A stretch of DNA of 64,000 bases, taken from contig NC_014541.1 of assembly GCF_000148645.1 (NCBI RefSeq), positions 2,193,139 through 2,257,138 on the forward strand, in the 5' to 3' direction. Below the pieces are notes generated by a model. It did not search any database. It was not told where the DNA came from and was given only the letters and a program-made list of their open reading frames with translations. Every line of letters begins with the position of its first letter. The stretch's first letter is position 1. Below, one piece after another: positions 30,920-44,547 of the stretch. This stretch comes from Ferrimonas balearica DSM 9799 (GTDB lineage: Bacteria; Pseudomonadota; Gammaproteobacteria; Enterobacterales; Shewanellaceae). The position numbers were made by a program, and so were the translations under genes.

Positions 30920-31390
30920 CTACATCGCTTTATCCACCCGCACCTGGCCTCCGGCCAGATAGACGATGCGCACCTGATCCCGGGCCCGGAACACCATGCC
31001 CGGGTCAAAGTCCTGAATCACCATCACCTGTTCACCACTCTCGGCCTGAATCATCAGCTCAACCAGGCGGTATTGCTTCACCTGATACTGGTTGGCCGAG
31101 CGATTGGCCAAACCGGCGCCAGCCAGCGCCCCCAGCACCGTGGCAACATCCTGGCCGCTGCCACCGCCAAACTGGTGGCCTATCACGCCGCCAAGTACCG
31201 CCCCGCCAAACACCTTCCAGCCCCGGTTACGGTCTTCGATCAACTCTTCCCGGCTGATCTCCCGCACCGATTCCACGGCACCATAGACCACCTTTTCCAC
31301 CGGCACCGCCTGGTTACGGTTGTAGTTTGCCAGCGCATTGGCCGCTAGAATAAAACCTATCAACATCAGGGAAAGTCTTTTTGTCAGCAT
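30920..31390 (-). CDS. Exported glycine-zipper 2TM protein
   Basis: A 156-residue protein with a signal peptide (TKRLSLMLIGFILAANALA, cleavage near ANA-LA). The middle holds a glycine-zipper pair, GGAVLGGVIGHQFGGG and TVLGALAGAGLANR, as in the SlyB/17-kDa surface antigen superfamily. The C-terminal part is a short beta-rich region (YRLVELMIQAESGEQVMVIQ). No lipobox cysteine is present, so unlike SlyB it would not be lipid-anchored. The ATG at 31390 was chosen because it starts the signal peptide. Role unknown, probably envelope. Confidence 0.78.
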   Translation of the reverse strand: MLTKRLSLMLIGFILAANALANYNRNQAVPVEKVVYGAVESVREISREELIEDRNRGWKVFGGAVLGGVIGHQFGGGSGQDVATVLGALAGAGLANRSANQYQVKQYRLVELMIQAESGEQVMVIQDFDPGMVFRARDQVRIVYLAGGQVRVDKAM

Positions 31391-31435
31391 GGGAGTCCGC
31401 TCGTATTGACGCCATGCCCCTACTATAAGCCCAAT

Positions 31436-32149
31436 ATGGTCAGTGCCGTAAGTTATCTCAATCAACACGCCCAGTGGTTTCCGCCCGCTCACCAGGCCCT
31501 GGATGATCCCAATGGTTTACTGGCCATTGGCGGCGACCTGAGCCCGGACCGGCTGCTCCACGCCTACCGTAATGGCATCTTCCCCTGGTTCAATCCCGGC
31601 GACCCGATCCTGTGGTGGAGCCCGAATCCCCGGGCGGTTTTCGACATCTACACCCTGTCACCGTCGCGCAGCCTGCGTAAAGCCGTCCGCCAACAAGGCT
31701 GGCAATACAGCATCGACCTGGCCTTTGACCGCGTCATTGCAGCCTGCGCAGCCCCCCGTAACAACCAGGATGGCACCTGGATCAGCGAAGAGATGCAGCA
31801 CGCTTACCGGCGCCTGCACCACGAAGGCCATGCCCATTCCGTTGAGGTTTGGGATGGGAATGAGCTGATCGGCGGCTTGTATGGCCTGGCGATTGGCAGC
31901 CTGTTTTGCGGTGAATCGATGTTCCACACCCGCAGTAACGCCTCCAAGGCCGCCTTTTGGGCGCTCTCCAGCCATCTGCATAAAGCCGGCGGTCGCTGGA
32001 TTGACGCCCAGGTACCGAACGACCACCTGATGCGCCTTGGCGCTCAGTTGCTGCCGCGCCAGGAGTTCCTCAGCCATCTCCGCGCACTGAGGGACCAGCC
32101 CCTGCCGGAAGGCACCTGGCAAAGCGGGAGGTACGCCTTCGATGTCTGA
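31436..32149 (+). CDS. aat: Leucyl/phenylalanyl-tRNA-protein transferase
   Basis: Adds Leu or Phe to proteins with N-terminal Lys or Arg, creating primary N-degrons. The family core is visible: PNGLLAIGGDLSPDRLLHAY, GIFPWFNPGDPILWWSPNPR, and GGLYGLAIGSLFCGESMF. The ATG at 31436 gives 237 residues and matches the family N-terminus; ten further residues from 31406 lack similarity. It overlaps bpt by eight bases. Confidence 0.95.
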   Translation: MVSAVSYLNQHAQWFPPAHQALDDPNGLLAIGGDLSPDRLLHAYRNGIFPWFNPGDPILWWSPNPRAVFDIYTLSPSRSLRKAVRQQGWQYSIDLAFDRVIAACAAPRNNQDGTWISEEMQHAYRRLHHEGHAHSVEVWDGNELIGGLYGLAIGSLFCGESMFHTRSNASKAAFWALSSHLHKAGGRWIDAQVPNDHLMRLGAQLLPRQEFLSHLRALRDQPLPEGTWQSGRYAFDV

Positions 32150-32843
32150 CATCCGTCACCTCAGCCTTGGCTTAAGCCAGAGCTTCCCTTGCAGCTACCT
32201 GCCGGAACAGCATGAGCAGCTGCTGGTCAACCGTGACCCGGTGGACGTCGGCCAGTTTGAGCAGCTGTTGGCACTGGGATTCCGGCGCTCCGGCGCGCAG
32301 ATTTATCGACCCCACTGCCAGGGCTGCCAGGCCTGTGTGCCGGTACGTTTGCCAGTACAGCGTTTTCAGCCCAGCCGTTCACAGCGTCGGGTTCTGAACA
32401 AGAACGATGACCTGCAGTGGCGGGTCACCACCCATCCTACTCCGGACCAGCAGGCCCTCTATCTTGAGTACATCTGCCAGCGCCATAATGACGGCCCGAT
32501 GTACCCGCCCTCGCTCGACCAGTTTGACCGCTTTCTGGTGTGTGACTGGCTGGAGCAACTGTTTATCGAAGCGTGGAAAGAGGACGAACTGGTGCTGGTG
32601 GCGGTGACCGACCTGCTTCCCAACAGCCTTTCCGCCACTTACACCTTCTTTCAGCCAGAACTGGCGGGACGCTCTCTGGGCACCCGCGCCATTCTGGCCC
32701 AGATTGCCCTCGCCCAGCAGTTGGGTCGCGACTATCTTTATCTGGGCTACCAGATCGACGCCTGCCCAAAGATGGCCTACAAGACCCAGTTCCGTCCCAT
32801 TGAGTGGCTTGATGGCCAGTTGTGGCGGGATTGGCGCGGCTGA
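32142..32843 (+). CDS. bpt: Aspartate/glutamate leucyltransferase
   Basis: Transfers Leu to N-terminal Asp or Glu, the second bacterial leucylation branch. The N-terminal ATE domain carries CSYLP and CQGCQACVPVRLPV; the C-terminal ATE domain shows CQRHNDGPMYPPS, SATYTFFQPELAGRSLGT and YLGYQIDACPKMAYK. It has 233 residues. It overlaps aat by eight bases, and clpS and clpA lie 3 kb further on, linking the whole N-degron route in one place. Confidence 0.94.
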   Translation: MSDIRHLSLGLSQSFPCSYLPEQHEQLLVNRDPVDVGQFEQLLALGFRRSGAQIYRPHCQGCQACVPVRLPVQRFQPSRSQRRVLNKNDDLQWRVTTHPTPDQQALYLEYICQRHNDGPMYPPSLDQFDRFLVCDWLEQLFIEAWKEDELVLVAVTDLLPNSLSATYTFFQPELAGRSLGTRAILAQIALAQQLGRDYLYLGYQIDACPKMAYKTQFRPIEWLDGQLWRDWRG

Positions 32844-32917
32844 CGCCTTTACAGTGCAGGGGTTTTACGGCATGATACGCCGGATTTTTTCTCATACTTA
32901 ACGGGATGATTTGCTAG

Positions 32918-33136
<219 letters not shown>

Positions 33137-33155
33137 TCGGTCATCCCCAAGCAAA

Positions 33156-33180
33156 AGCCCGGCTCGTGCCGGGCTTTTTG
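33156..33180 (+). terminator. infA terminator
   Basis: AAGCCCGGC and GCCGGGCTT pair around TCGT, followed by TTT. Confidence 0.9.
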
Positions 33181-33206
33181 TATTGGGGGTGAGAAAGTGA
33201 GAAAAG

Positions 33207-33234
33207 AAAGCCCCCGGTAACGGGGGCTTTTTTG
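33207..33234 (-). terminator. clpA terminator
   Basis: AAAGCCCCCG and CGGGGGCTTT pair around GTAA, with T runs readable on both strands. It lies just after the clpA stop. Confidence 0.85.
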
Positions 33235-33248
33235 GTTTGGCCGGCAAA

Positions 33249-35525
33249 TCAGGTGGTGGCTTCGGCCACCGCTTCCGGATAGCTGAAACCCAGGCCATTT
33301 TCGTCGACATCGACGGTGACCCGTCCACCTTTCTGCAGACGACCGAACAGGATCTCATTGGCCAGCGGCTTCTTGATCTCCTCCTGCACCAGGCGCGCCA
33401 TGGGCCGAGCGCCCATATCACGGTCGTAGCCCTTCTCGGCCAGCCATACCCGGGCATCCTCGGTCACGGTCATGCAAACGCCCTTGGCATCCAGCTGCGC
33501 CTGCAGCTCAACCAGGAACTTGTCCACCACCTTGGCGATCACCTGCATATCCAAGTGGTTGAACCAGATGATGGAGTCGAGGCGGTTGCGGAACTCCGGC
33601 GTGAACACCCGGTTGATCTCGCTCATCGCATCGAAGCTGTGGTCCTGTTGCTTGAAGCCAATGGACTTGCGCACCGTTTCCTGAACACCGGCATTGGTGG
33701 TCATCACCAGAATGACGTTACGGAAGTCTGCCTTGCGGCCGTTGTTGTCGGTCAGGGTACCGTGGTCCATCACCTGCAACAGCAGGTTGTAGACGTCCTG
33801 GTGCGCCTTCTCAATCTCATCCAACAGCACAACAGAGTGCGGGTGTTTCAGCACCGCGTCGGTCAGCAGACCGCCCTGGTCATAGCCCACGTAACCCGGA
33901 GGGGCACCAACCAGGCGGCTGACGCTGTGACGCTCCATGTACTCAGACATGTCGAAGCGGATCAGCTCAACCCCCAACTGGCGGGCCAGCTGTTGAGTGA
34001 CTTCGGTTTTACCCACCCCGGTCGGGCCGGCAAACAGGAAGTTGCCCACCGGCTTACCTTCATTGCCCAGGCCACTGCGGGCCAGGCGAATGGCGGCGGT
34101 CAGGGCTTCGATGGCCGGGTCCTGACCAAACACCACCATCTTCAGGTTGCGGTCCAGGTTCTCCAGCACCTCTTTGTCGGTGGCGGAGACGGACTTGGGC
34201 GGGATACGGGCAATCTTGGCAACAATCGCTTCGATGTCGGCCACGCCGATGGTTTTCTTACGCTTGGACACCGGCAGCATCGCCATCCGCGCGCCCGCCT
34301 CGTCAATCACATCAATCGCCTTATCCGGCAGGTGGCGTTCATTGATGTGCTTAGCGGACAGGGTGGCGGCCGCGCTCAGCGCGGACTGGGTGTAGCGTAC
34401 CTGATGGTGCTCCTCGTAACGGCTCTTCAGGCCCATCAGGATCTGGGTGGTCTCGGATACCGACGGTTCCACCACGTCGATCTTCTGGAAGCGGCGGGCC
34501 AGGGCCCGGTCTTTCTCGAAGATGCCCTGATATTCCTGATAGGTGGTGGAACCGATACAGCGCATCTTGCCACTGGACAGCAACGGCTTCAGCAGGTTGG
34601 ACGCGTCCATCATGCCGCCACTGGCGGCGCCGGCACCGATGATGGTGTGGATCTCGTCAATAAACAGGATCGCCTTCTCGTCACGCTGAAGCTGCTTGAG
34701 CACCGCTTTAAAGCGCTTCTCGAAGTCGCCACGGTACTTGGTGCCTGCCAGCAAGGCGCCCATATCGAGGCTGTAGATGGTGCAGCCCAGCATCACCTCA
34801 GGCACGTCCTCCTGAGTGATACGGTAGGCCAGGCCCTCGGCGATGGCGGTTTTGCCCACCCCGGCCTCACCCACCAACAGCGGGTTGTTTTTACGGCGGC
34901 GGCACAGTACCTGAATGGTGCGCTCCACCTCCTGGTCGCGGCCGATCAAGGGATCGATCTGGCCGGAAGAGGCTTGCTTGTTGAGGTTGGCCGCGAAGTT
35001 TTCCAGCTTCTCACCGCCCTCCTCCTCTTTATCGGAGAGGTTGGTGTCAGCGCTGTCGCCGCCATTAAAGGGTTCATCTTCCTGCCCATCACGCTTCACC
35101 ACACCGTGGGCGATAAAATTGACCACATCGAGACGGGAAACGTCGGATTTGCGCAGCAGGTAAACCGCCTGGGACTCCTGCTCAGAGAAGATGGCCACCA
35201 GCACATTGGCGCCGGAGACTTCGTTACGGCCACTGCTCTGGACGTGGAATACGGCGCGCTGCAGCACCCGCTGGAAACCCAGCGTCGGTTGCGTCTCGCG
35301 ATCGCTGTCGTCATCCGGGATCAGCGGCGTGGTTTGTTCGATGAACACCGATACCTCCTGCCGGAGGTTTTCGATTCGGGCACCGCAGGCTTCCAGCGCT
35401 TCGCGGGCCGAGGGGTTTTCGAGTAGCGCCAGCAGCAGGTGTTCCACCGTCATAAACTCATGACGGCTGCGCCGGGCCTGTTGAAACGCGTTATTCAGCG
35501 TGATTTCCAGGTCTTTATTCAGCAT
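33249..35525 (-). CDS. clpA: ATP-dependent Clp protease ATP-binding subunit ClpA
   Basis: Hexameric unfoldase feeding ClpP, receiving N-degron substrates from ClpS. The N domain (1-145) starts MLNKDLEITLNNAFQQAR. The two AAA+ modules show GEAGVGKTAIAEGLA with LFIDEIHTIIGAG, and FAGPTGVGKTEVTQQLA with VVLLDEIEKAH. The ClpP-binding loop region is IGFKQQD. Length 758 residues equals E. coli ClpA. It follows clpS after 31 bases. Confidence 0.97.
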   Translation of the reverse strand: MLNKDLEITLNNAFQQARRSRHEFMTVEHLLLALLENPSAREALEACGARIENLRQEVSVFIEQTTPLIPDDDSDRETQPTLGFQRVLQRAVFHVQSSGRNEVSGANVLVAIFSEQESQAVYLLRKSDVSRLDVVNFIAHGVVKRDGQEDEPFNGGDSADTNLSDKEEEGGEKLENFAANLNKQASSGQIDPLIGRDQEVERTIQVLCRRRKNNPLLVGEAGVGKTAIAEGLAYRITQEDVPEVMLGCTIYSLDMGALLAGTKYRGDFEKRFKAVLKQLQRDEKAILFIDEIHTIIGAGAASGGMMDASNLLKPLLSSGKMRCIGSTTYQEYQGIFEKDRALARRFQKIDVVEPSVSETTQILMGLKSRYEEHHQVRYTQSALSAAATLSAKHINERHLPDKAIDVIDEAGARMAMLPVSKRKKTIGVADIEAIVAKIARIPPKSVSATDKEVLENLDRNLKMVVFGQDPAIEALTAAIRLARSGLGNEGKPVGNFLFAGPTGVGKTEVTQQLARQLGVELIRFDMSEYMERHSVSRLVGAPPGYVGYDQGGLLTDAVLKHPHSVVLLDEIEKAHQDVYNLLLQVMDHGTLTDNNGRKADFRNVILVMTTNAGVQETVRKSIGFKQQDHSFDAMSEINRVFTPEFRNRLDSIIWFNHLDMQVIAKVVDKFLVELQAQLDAKGVCMTVTEDARVWLAEKGYDRDMGARPMARLVQEEIKKPLANEILFGRLQKGGRVTVDVDENGLGFSYPEAVAEATT

Positions 35526-35556
35526 GTGCGCTCCCCATTACCCCTATCGTTTCGCA

Positions 35557-35871
35557 TCAGGCTTTCTCCGTTGAGCAAAGCAAGGGATGCTCATGCTCGC
35601 GGGAATAACGATTAACCTGTGCGGCTTTGGTCTCTGCAACGTCGTAGGTGAAAACGCCACAGACACCCTTCCCCTTGTAATGAACCGTCAGCATCACTTC
35701 CGTGGCCTGCTCCTGGGTCAAGGCAAAAAACTTGGTCAGGACCTCAACCACGAACTCCATCGGTGTGTAGTCGTCGTTGTTGAGCACCACTTTGTACAGC
35801 GGCGGCGGCTCTACCGCCTGGGATTGCTTCTCATGTTCTACGACATGATCAAGCTCTGTGTCTCTGCTCAT
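35557..35871 (-). CDS. clpS: ClpA adaptor ClpS
   Basis: Binds N-degron residues and delivers them to ClpA. The disordered N-terminal tail is followed by [40 protein letters not shown] and the terminal [12 protein letters not shown]. Asn, Asp and the HYKGKG histidine form the N-degron pocket. It has 104 residues. It is upstream of clpA and divergent from cspD, the usual setting. Confidence 0.96.
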   Translation of the reverse strand: MSRDTELDHVVEHEKQSQAVEPPPLYKVVLNNDDYTPMEFVVEVLTKFFALTQEQATEVMLTVHYKGKGVCGVFTYDVAETKAAQVNRYSREHEHPLLCSTEKA

Positions 35872-36074
35872 AGTAAAAGCTTAGTCACTCCAAATTGATG
35901 TTGCAGTCGGGTAACAAGGCCATTACCCCTTGACTACGTTGTTATCTTTTTGTTAATTGGTACGTGTTAGCGCTCGAACGCTACCACTCTCCAGTGCTTA
36001 CCTTTCGTTATATGGGCAGCGGAGAGTGATTACAAGATCATTTGGGAAGGACTCAAAAAGAAGGAAGTCGAGGT

Positions 36075-36284
36075 ATGGCTCAAGGAACGGTTAAGTGGTT
36101 CAACAATGCAAAAGGCTTTGGTTTCATTTGTCCCGAAGGGGGCGGTGAAGATGTCTTTGCGCATTATTCAACCATTGAGATGGAAGGCTATCGTACGCTG
36201 AAGGCGGGCCAGGTTGTTGAGTTTGAGATGGAAGCAGGCCCCAAGGGTATGCACGCCTCCAACATTCAACCGGTCAACAAGTAA
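36075..36284 (+). CDS. cspD: Cold-shock-domain protein CspD
   Basis: A 69-residue single CSD protein. RNP1-like KGFGFICPEG and RNP2-like DVFAHYSTIEM are present, and it begins MAQGTVKWFNNAKGFGF. The ATG at 36075 follows AAGGAAG and AGG; an upstream TTG extension was dropped. In E. coli CspD inhibits replication in stationary phase and is a Lon substrate; the name here rests on the divergent clpS-clpA position. Confidence 0.93.
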   Translation: MAQGTVKWFNNAKGFGFICPEGGGEDVFAHYSTIEMEGYRTLKAGQVVEFEMEAGPKGMHASNIQPVNK

Positions 36285-36314
36285 GCCACCATCGCTTAGG
36301 GTGACCAAACCAAT

Positions 36315-36346
36315 AAAAAAGCAGACCAGGAGGTCTGCTTTTTTTA
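36315..36346. terminator. Bidirectional terminator cspD/icd
   Basis: AAAAAAGCAGACC pairs with GGTCTGCTTTTTT with long A and T runs on both sides, between convergent cspD and icd. Confidence 0.93.
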
Positions 36347-36361
36347 TGCCCTTTCGGTCAG

Positions 36362-37615
36362 TTACATGTTGGCGATGATGGCGTCGCCAAACTCAGAGCA
36401 GCTGAGCAGCGTGGCATCGTCCATCAGGCGCTCAAAGTCATAGGTCACGGTACGGGCCGCAATCGCGCCCTCCATCCCCTTGATCACCAGGTCCGCCGCT
36501 TCGGTCCAGCCCAGGTGGCGCAGCATCATCTCACCGGACAAAATCAACGAGCCCGGATTGACCTTATCCTGACCCGCATACTTGGGCGCGGTGCCGTGGG
36601 TGGCCTCAAACAGCGCGACACCGTCACCGATGTTGGCCCCGGGCGCAATGCCAATCCCCCCCACCTGAGCCGCCAGGGCATCCGAGATGTAGTCCCCGTT
36701 CAGGTTCATGGTGGCGATCACATCGTACTCAGCAGGACGCAACAGGATCTGCTGCAGGAACGCGTCAGCAATCACATCCTTGATGATGATGGTTTTGCCG
36801 GTATTCGGGTTGGTCAGCTGACACCAGGGTCCGCCATCCAGCAGTTCGGCACCAAACTCACGCTGAGCCAGCTCGTAACCGAAGTCCTTAAAGGCGCCTT
36901 CGGTGAACTTCATGATGTTGCCCTTATGCACCAGGGTAACGGAGTCGCGATCATTGTCGATGGCGTACTGAATCGCTGCACGCACCAAACGCTCTGTGCC
37001 CTGCTTGGAGATCGGCTTAATGCCGATGCCGCAATCTTCGGTAAAGCGGATCTTGTTGACCCCCATCTCCTGAATCAGGAACCGGATCACTTTGTTGGCG
37101 TCGGCGGTGCCCGCCTGCCACTCTACGCCGGCATAGATGTCTTCGCTGTTTTCACGGAAGATCACCATGTCGGTCAGCTCAGGTTGTTTCAACGGGCTTG
37201 GGGTGCCCTGGTAGTAACGTACCGGACGCAGGCAGACGTAGAGGTCCAACTCCTGACGCAGCGCCACGTTCAATGAACGGATGCCGCCACCGACCGGCGT
37301 GGTCAGCGGCCCCTTAATGGCAACACGATAGGTTTTCACCGCTTCCAGGGTCTCATCAGGCAACCAAGTGTCCGCACCGTAGACCTGGGTCGACTTCTCA
37401 CCGCAGTAAACCTCCATCCACTGGATTTGGCGCTGACTGCCGTAGGCTTTCTCCACGGCCGCATCCAGTACCTTGCGCATTGGCGGCGTAACATCCACAC
37501 CGATACCGTCACCCTCGATAAAGGGGATGATGGGCCGGTCCGGCACCTGTAACGCACCACGGTCTGTGATCTGGATGATCGCGCCCTCTGCGGGCGGGTG
37601 GATCTTCGATTCCAT
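36362..37615 (-). CDS. icd: Isocitrate dehydrogenase, dimeric NADP type
   Basis: Decarboxylates isocitrate to 2-oxoglutarate in the TCA cycle. [21 protein letters not shown] sequence ([14 protein letters not shown] here) contains the Ser that AceK phosphorylates in E. coli; [11 protein letters not shown] and [18 protein letters not shown] are also present. The ATG at 37615 follows AAGGAG by six bases and gives 417 residues; an in-frame start at 37747 runs through the neighbouring terminator and is rejected. A second, unrelated-fold IDH lies directly upstream on the same strand. Confidence 0.96.
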   Translation of the reverse strand: MESKIHPPAEGAIIQITDRGALQVPDRPIIPFIEGDGIGVDVTPPMRKVLDAAVEKAYGSQRQIQWMEVYCGEKSTQVYGADTWLPDETLEAVKTYRVAIKGPLTTPVGGGIRSLNVALRQELDLYVCLRPVRYYQGTPSPLKQPELTDMVIFRENSEDIYAGVEWQAGTADANKVIRFLIQEMGVNKIRFTEDCGIGIKPISKQGTERLVRAAIQYAIDNDRDSVTLVHKGNIMKFTEGAFKDFGYELAQREFGAELLDGGPWCQLTNPNTGKTIIIKDVIADAFLQQILLRPAEYDVIATMNLNGDYISDALAAQVGGIGIAPGANIGDGVALFEATHGTAPKYAGQDKVNPGSLILSGEMMLRHLGWTEAADLVIKGMEGAIAARTVTYDFERLMDDATLLSCSEFGDAIIANM

Positions 37616-37708
37616 CTTCGACTCCTTGTGTCCTACCTTCAGTGTTCGGTGTCTGTTTTTTCGACGCCAAGGATAGATTACCGGGCTTTGCCCTTCCCCG
37701 CCAGACAC

Positions 37709-37734
37709 AAAAAAACCGCCGTAAAACGGCGGTT
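37709..37734 (-). terminator. Terminator of monomeric IDH gene
   Basis: AAACCGCCG and CGGCGGTTT pair around TAAA; seven A on the plus side give the minus-strand T run. It lies between the two IDH genes, so they are probably separate transcripts. Confidence 0.88.
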
Positions 37735-37758
37735 TAGCGTGTTTCATTCGACCAAAGT

Positions 37759-40026
<2,268 letters not shown>

Positions 40027-40154
40027 TTATTATTCTGGGCTCGAAAAGGCGGGCCCAAGTCTCAAATTCGGCGCTCATGATAGATCAATCACAGAGTGAA
40101 CGGAACGATAGGCGGGTCAAACCTTCATACCAAACTGGAAAGTGAAATTCCTAT

Positions 40155-40799
40155 ATGCATCAACGTAATAGCAAAACAGCTGGTCAGGCCAGATCCTCCA
40201 ATGCCCGTCGGCGCAAGCCTTTGCGACGCCCCGACCGGCCTCGCGAGGCGCGCCGTATCGTGCTGTTCAATAAGCCGTTTGATGTGCTTAGCCAATTTAC
40301 CGATGGTGGCAATCGAGCCACTTTGGCGGACTACATCCAAGAGCCGGGTGTATATGCCGCCGGTCGTCTCGACCGAGATTCTGAAGGGCTTTTGCTGCTC
40401 ACCAACGACGGTGCCCTGCAGGCCAAACTGACCCAACCCGGCAAGAAAACCAGCAAAACCTACTATGTGCAGGTTGAGGGCGAGCCAGACGAAGCGGCGC
40501 TGCAGGCGCTGCGTGACGGCGTTACCCTGAATGACGGCCCTACGCTGCCGGCCAAGGTCGAGCGGATCGACGAACCGCACTGGTTATGGCCACGCAATCC
40601 GCCCATCCGCGAACGCAAGGCGATCCCCACCAGTTGGCTCAGCATCTCCATCATCGAGGGACGGAATCGTCAGGTGCGCCGGATGACCGCCCATATTGGC
40701 TACCCTACCCTGCGCCTGATCCGCTATCGCATTGGCAGTTGGACCCTGGACGGTTTAGCGAACGGGGAATATCGGGTGCTGCATGGCAACGAATCGTGA
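40155..40799 (+). CDS. rluE: 23S rRNA pseudouridine synthase RluE
   Basis: Makes pseudouridine at position 2457 of 23S rRNA in E. coli. A basic tail (residues 1-33) precedes [15 protein letters not shown]. The catalytic Asp lies in [19 protein letters not shown], and the C-terminal [15 protein letters not shown] is typical of the RsuA/RluE family. It has 214 residues. Its stop overlaps the nudJ start in GTGA. It is divergent from the IDH gene. Confidence 0.94.
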   Translation: MHQRNSKTAGQARSSNARRRKPLRRPDRPREARRIVLFNKPFDVLSQFTDGGNRATLADYIQEPGVYAAGRLDRDSEGLLLLTNDGALQAKLTQPGKKTSKTYYVQVEGEPDEAALQALRDGVTLNDGPTLPAKVERIDEPHWLWPRNPPIRERKAIPTSWLSISIIEGRNRQVRRMTAHIGYPTLRLIRYRIGSWTLDGLANGEYRVLHGNES

Positions 40800-41251
40800 C
40801 ACGCTATAAACCGAACGTGACGGTCGCTTGCGTGGTGAACCACCACGACCGTTACCTGCTGGTGGAGGAGCTGATAGCGGGGCAGGTGCGGCTGAACCAG
40901 CCTGCCGGCCACCTTGAGCCCGGCGAATCCCTGGTTCAGGCTTGCACCCGTGAACTGGTCGAGGAGACAGGGATTCAGCGGCAACCGGACCACCTGCTGC
41001 GAATCCACCAATGGCAGGCCCCGGATGGCATCCAGTTTGTTCGCTTCAGCTTTTCGCTTACCCTCGAAGCGCCCCTTGAAACCGCCCCACAGGATCCCCA
41101 GATCGTCGCCTGCCACTGGCTGACCCGAGCCCAAATCGAAGCACGTGCCAATCAGCTGCGCAGTCCGTTGGTCCTGAGTGCCATCGACGACTTTGAATCG
41201 GGCCGGCACTACCCACTTAGCCTGCTGGATGACCGCTTAGCGCCGGTTTGA
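40796..41251 (+). CDS. nudJ: Nudix phosphatase NudJ
   Basis: Hydrolyses thiamin pyrophosphate precursors and nucleoside phosphates in E. coli. The Nudix box is complete: [20 protein letters not shown] followed by TGI. The N-terminus [13 protein letters not shown] matches NudJ directly. No ATG is available there, so the start is taken as GTG at 40796, overlapping the rluE stop by four bases; this gives 151 residues, as in the family. Longer in-frame starts lie inside rluE and were rejected. Confidence 0.91.
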   Translation: MTRYKPNVTVACVVNHHDRYLLVEELIAGQVRLNQPAGHLEPGESLVQACTRELVEETGIQRQPDHLLRIHQWQAPDGIQFVRFSFSLTLEAPLETAPQDPQIVACHWLTRAQIEARANQLRSPLVLSAIDDFESGRHYPLSLLDDRLAPV

Positions 41252-41359
41252 CAACCGGTTAGCCAGAGGCGGCCCTCCATTCGCTCCCCCGGGGGTTTCG
41301 TGGTAGAATACGCGCCCCCAAATTTCAATCTGAATTTTGCACAGCGGAACCCGTATACG

Positions 41360-42463
41360 ATGTCAGATAACCGCAACAAAAAGGTGATCGTCGGCATGTC
41401 CGGCGGCGTGGACTCCTCCGTCTCAGCCTACCTCCTGCTCCAGCAGGGCTATCAGGTTGAGGGACTCTTCATGAAGAACTGGGAAGAGGATGACACCGAG
41501 GAATACTGCGCTGCATCTCAGGACCTGGCCGACGCCCAAGCGGTGTGCGACAAGCTGGGCATTGAGCTGCACAGCGTCAACTTCGCCGCCGAGTACTGGG
41601 ACAACGTGTTCGAGTATTTCCTGGCGGAATACAAAGCCGGGCGTACCCCCAACCCGGACATCATGTGCAACAAAGAGATCAAGTTTAAAGCGTTTCTCGA
41701 GTTTGCTGCCGAAGCCCTGGGCGCGGATTACATCGCGACCGGCCACTACGTGCGCCGTCGTCAGCGTGAAGATGGCCAGTTCGAGATGCTGCGTGGCCTC
41801 GATGGCAACAAAGATCAGAGCTACTTCCTCTACACCCTGGGCCACGAGCATGTGGCACAGACCCTGTTCCCGGTCGGTGAACTGGAGAAGCCGGAAGTCC
41901 GCCGCATCGCAGAAGAGCAGGACCTGATCACCGCGGGCAAAAAAGACAGCACCGGCATCTGCTTTATCGGTGAGCGCAAGTTCAAAGACTTCCTCGCCAA
42001 GTACCTGCCTGCTCAGCCCGGTGATATCGAAACCACCGAAGGTGAAGTGATCGGCCAGCACGATGGCCTGATGTACCACACCCTGGGCCAGCGTAAGGGC
42101 CTGCGCATTGGTGGTCTCAAGGACGCCGGTGAAGCGCCGTGGTACGTGGTGGATAAGGATCTGGAGCGTAACGTGCTGATCGTCGGTCAGGGCGCAGACA
42201 ACCCGCGCCTGTTCTCCAACGGTCTGGTGGCTAACCAGCTGCACTGGGTAGACCGTACCGGCCCCCAGGGTGAAACCGTGGTGAGCGTGAAGACCCGCTA
42301 CCGTCAGCAGGACATCCCCTGCACCGTCACACCGCTGGCTGATGGCGAGCTGGAAGTGCGCTTCCACGAGCCGGTCAGCTCCGTAACACCGGGCCAATCC
42401 GCGGTGTTCTACCAGGGTGATGTCTGCCTCGGCGGCGGCATTATCGACCGGGTTATTCGCTGA
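41360..42463 (+). CDS. mnmA: tRNA-specific 2-thiouridylase MnmA
   Basis: Thiolates U34 of Lys, Glu and Gln tRNAs using sulfur from the Tus relay. The PP-loop is [16 protein letters not shown]; the catalytic cysteines lie in [15 protein letters not shown] and [12 protein letters not shown]. The ATG at 41360 gives 367 residues and matches the family start; an in-frame ATG at 41300 adds 20 unrelated residues. The order nudJ-mnmA-hflD-purB is the same as in E. coli. Confidence 0.96.
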   Translation: MSDNRNKKVIVGMSGGVDSSVSAYLLLQQGYQVEGLFMKNWEEDDTEEYCAASQDLADAQAVCDKLGIELHSVNFAAEYWDNVFEYFLAEYKAGRTPNPDIMCNKEIKFKAFLEFAAEALGADYIATGHYVRRRQREDGQFEMLRGLDGNKDQSYFLYTLGHEHVAQTLFPVGELEKPEVRRIAEEQDLITAGKKDSTGICFIGERKFKDFLAKYLPAQPGDIETTEGEVIGQHDGLMYHTLGQRKGLRIGGLKDAGEAPWYVVDKDLERNVLIVGQGADNPRLFSNGLVANQLHWVDRTGPQGETVVSVKTRYRQQDIPCTVTPLADGELEVRFHEPVSSVTPGQSAVFYQGDVCLGGGIIDRVIR

Positions 42464-42474
42464 ACAGGACCACC

Positions 42475-44486
<2,012 letters not shown>

Positions 44487-44500
44487 GCCAACCGCCCATT

Positions 44501-44527
44501 ACAACGCCGCCTTCGGGCGGCGTTGTT
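44501..44527 (+). terminator. Hairpin after purB
   Basis: ACAACGCCGCC and GGCGGCGTTGT pair around TTCG. The following T run is weak, and roxA begins 21 bases later. Confidence 0.65.
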
Positions 44528-44547
44528 GTATCGACAGGAGGTCAACC

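Noticed and set aside
33137-33248. Possible tRNA between infA and clpA, as serW in E. coli
   Set aside because: The interval contains only the two terminators and no cloverleaf.
33237-35426. A 729-codon open frame antisense to clpA
   Set aside because: It mirrors clpA codon bias in a GC-rich genome; the product resembles no protein and has no ribosome site, while ClpA on the other strand is certain.
37616-37747. Upstream start for icd
   Set aside because: It would translate through the terminator of the neighbouring IDH gene, while a textbook ribosome site precedes 37615.
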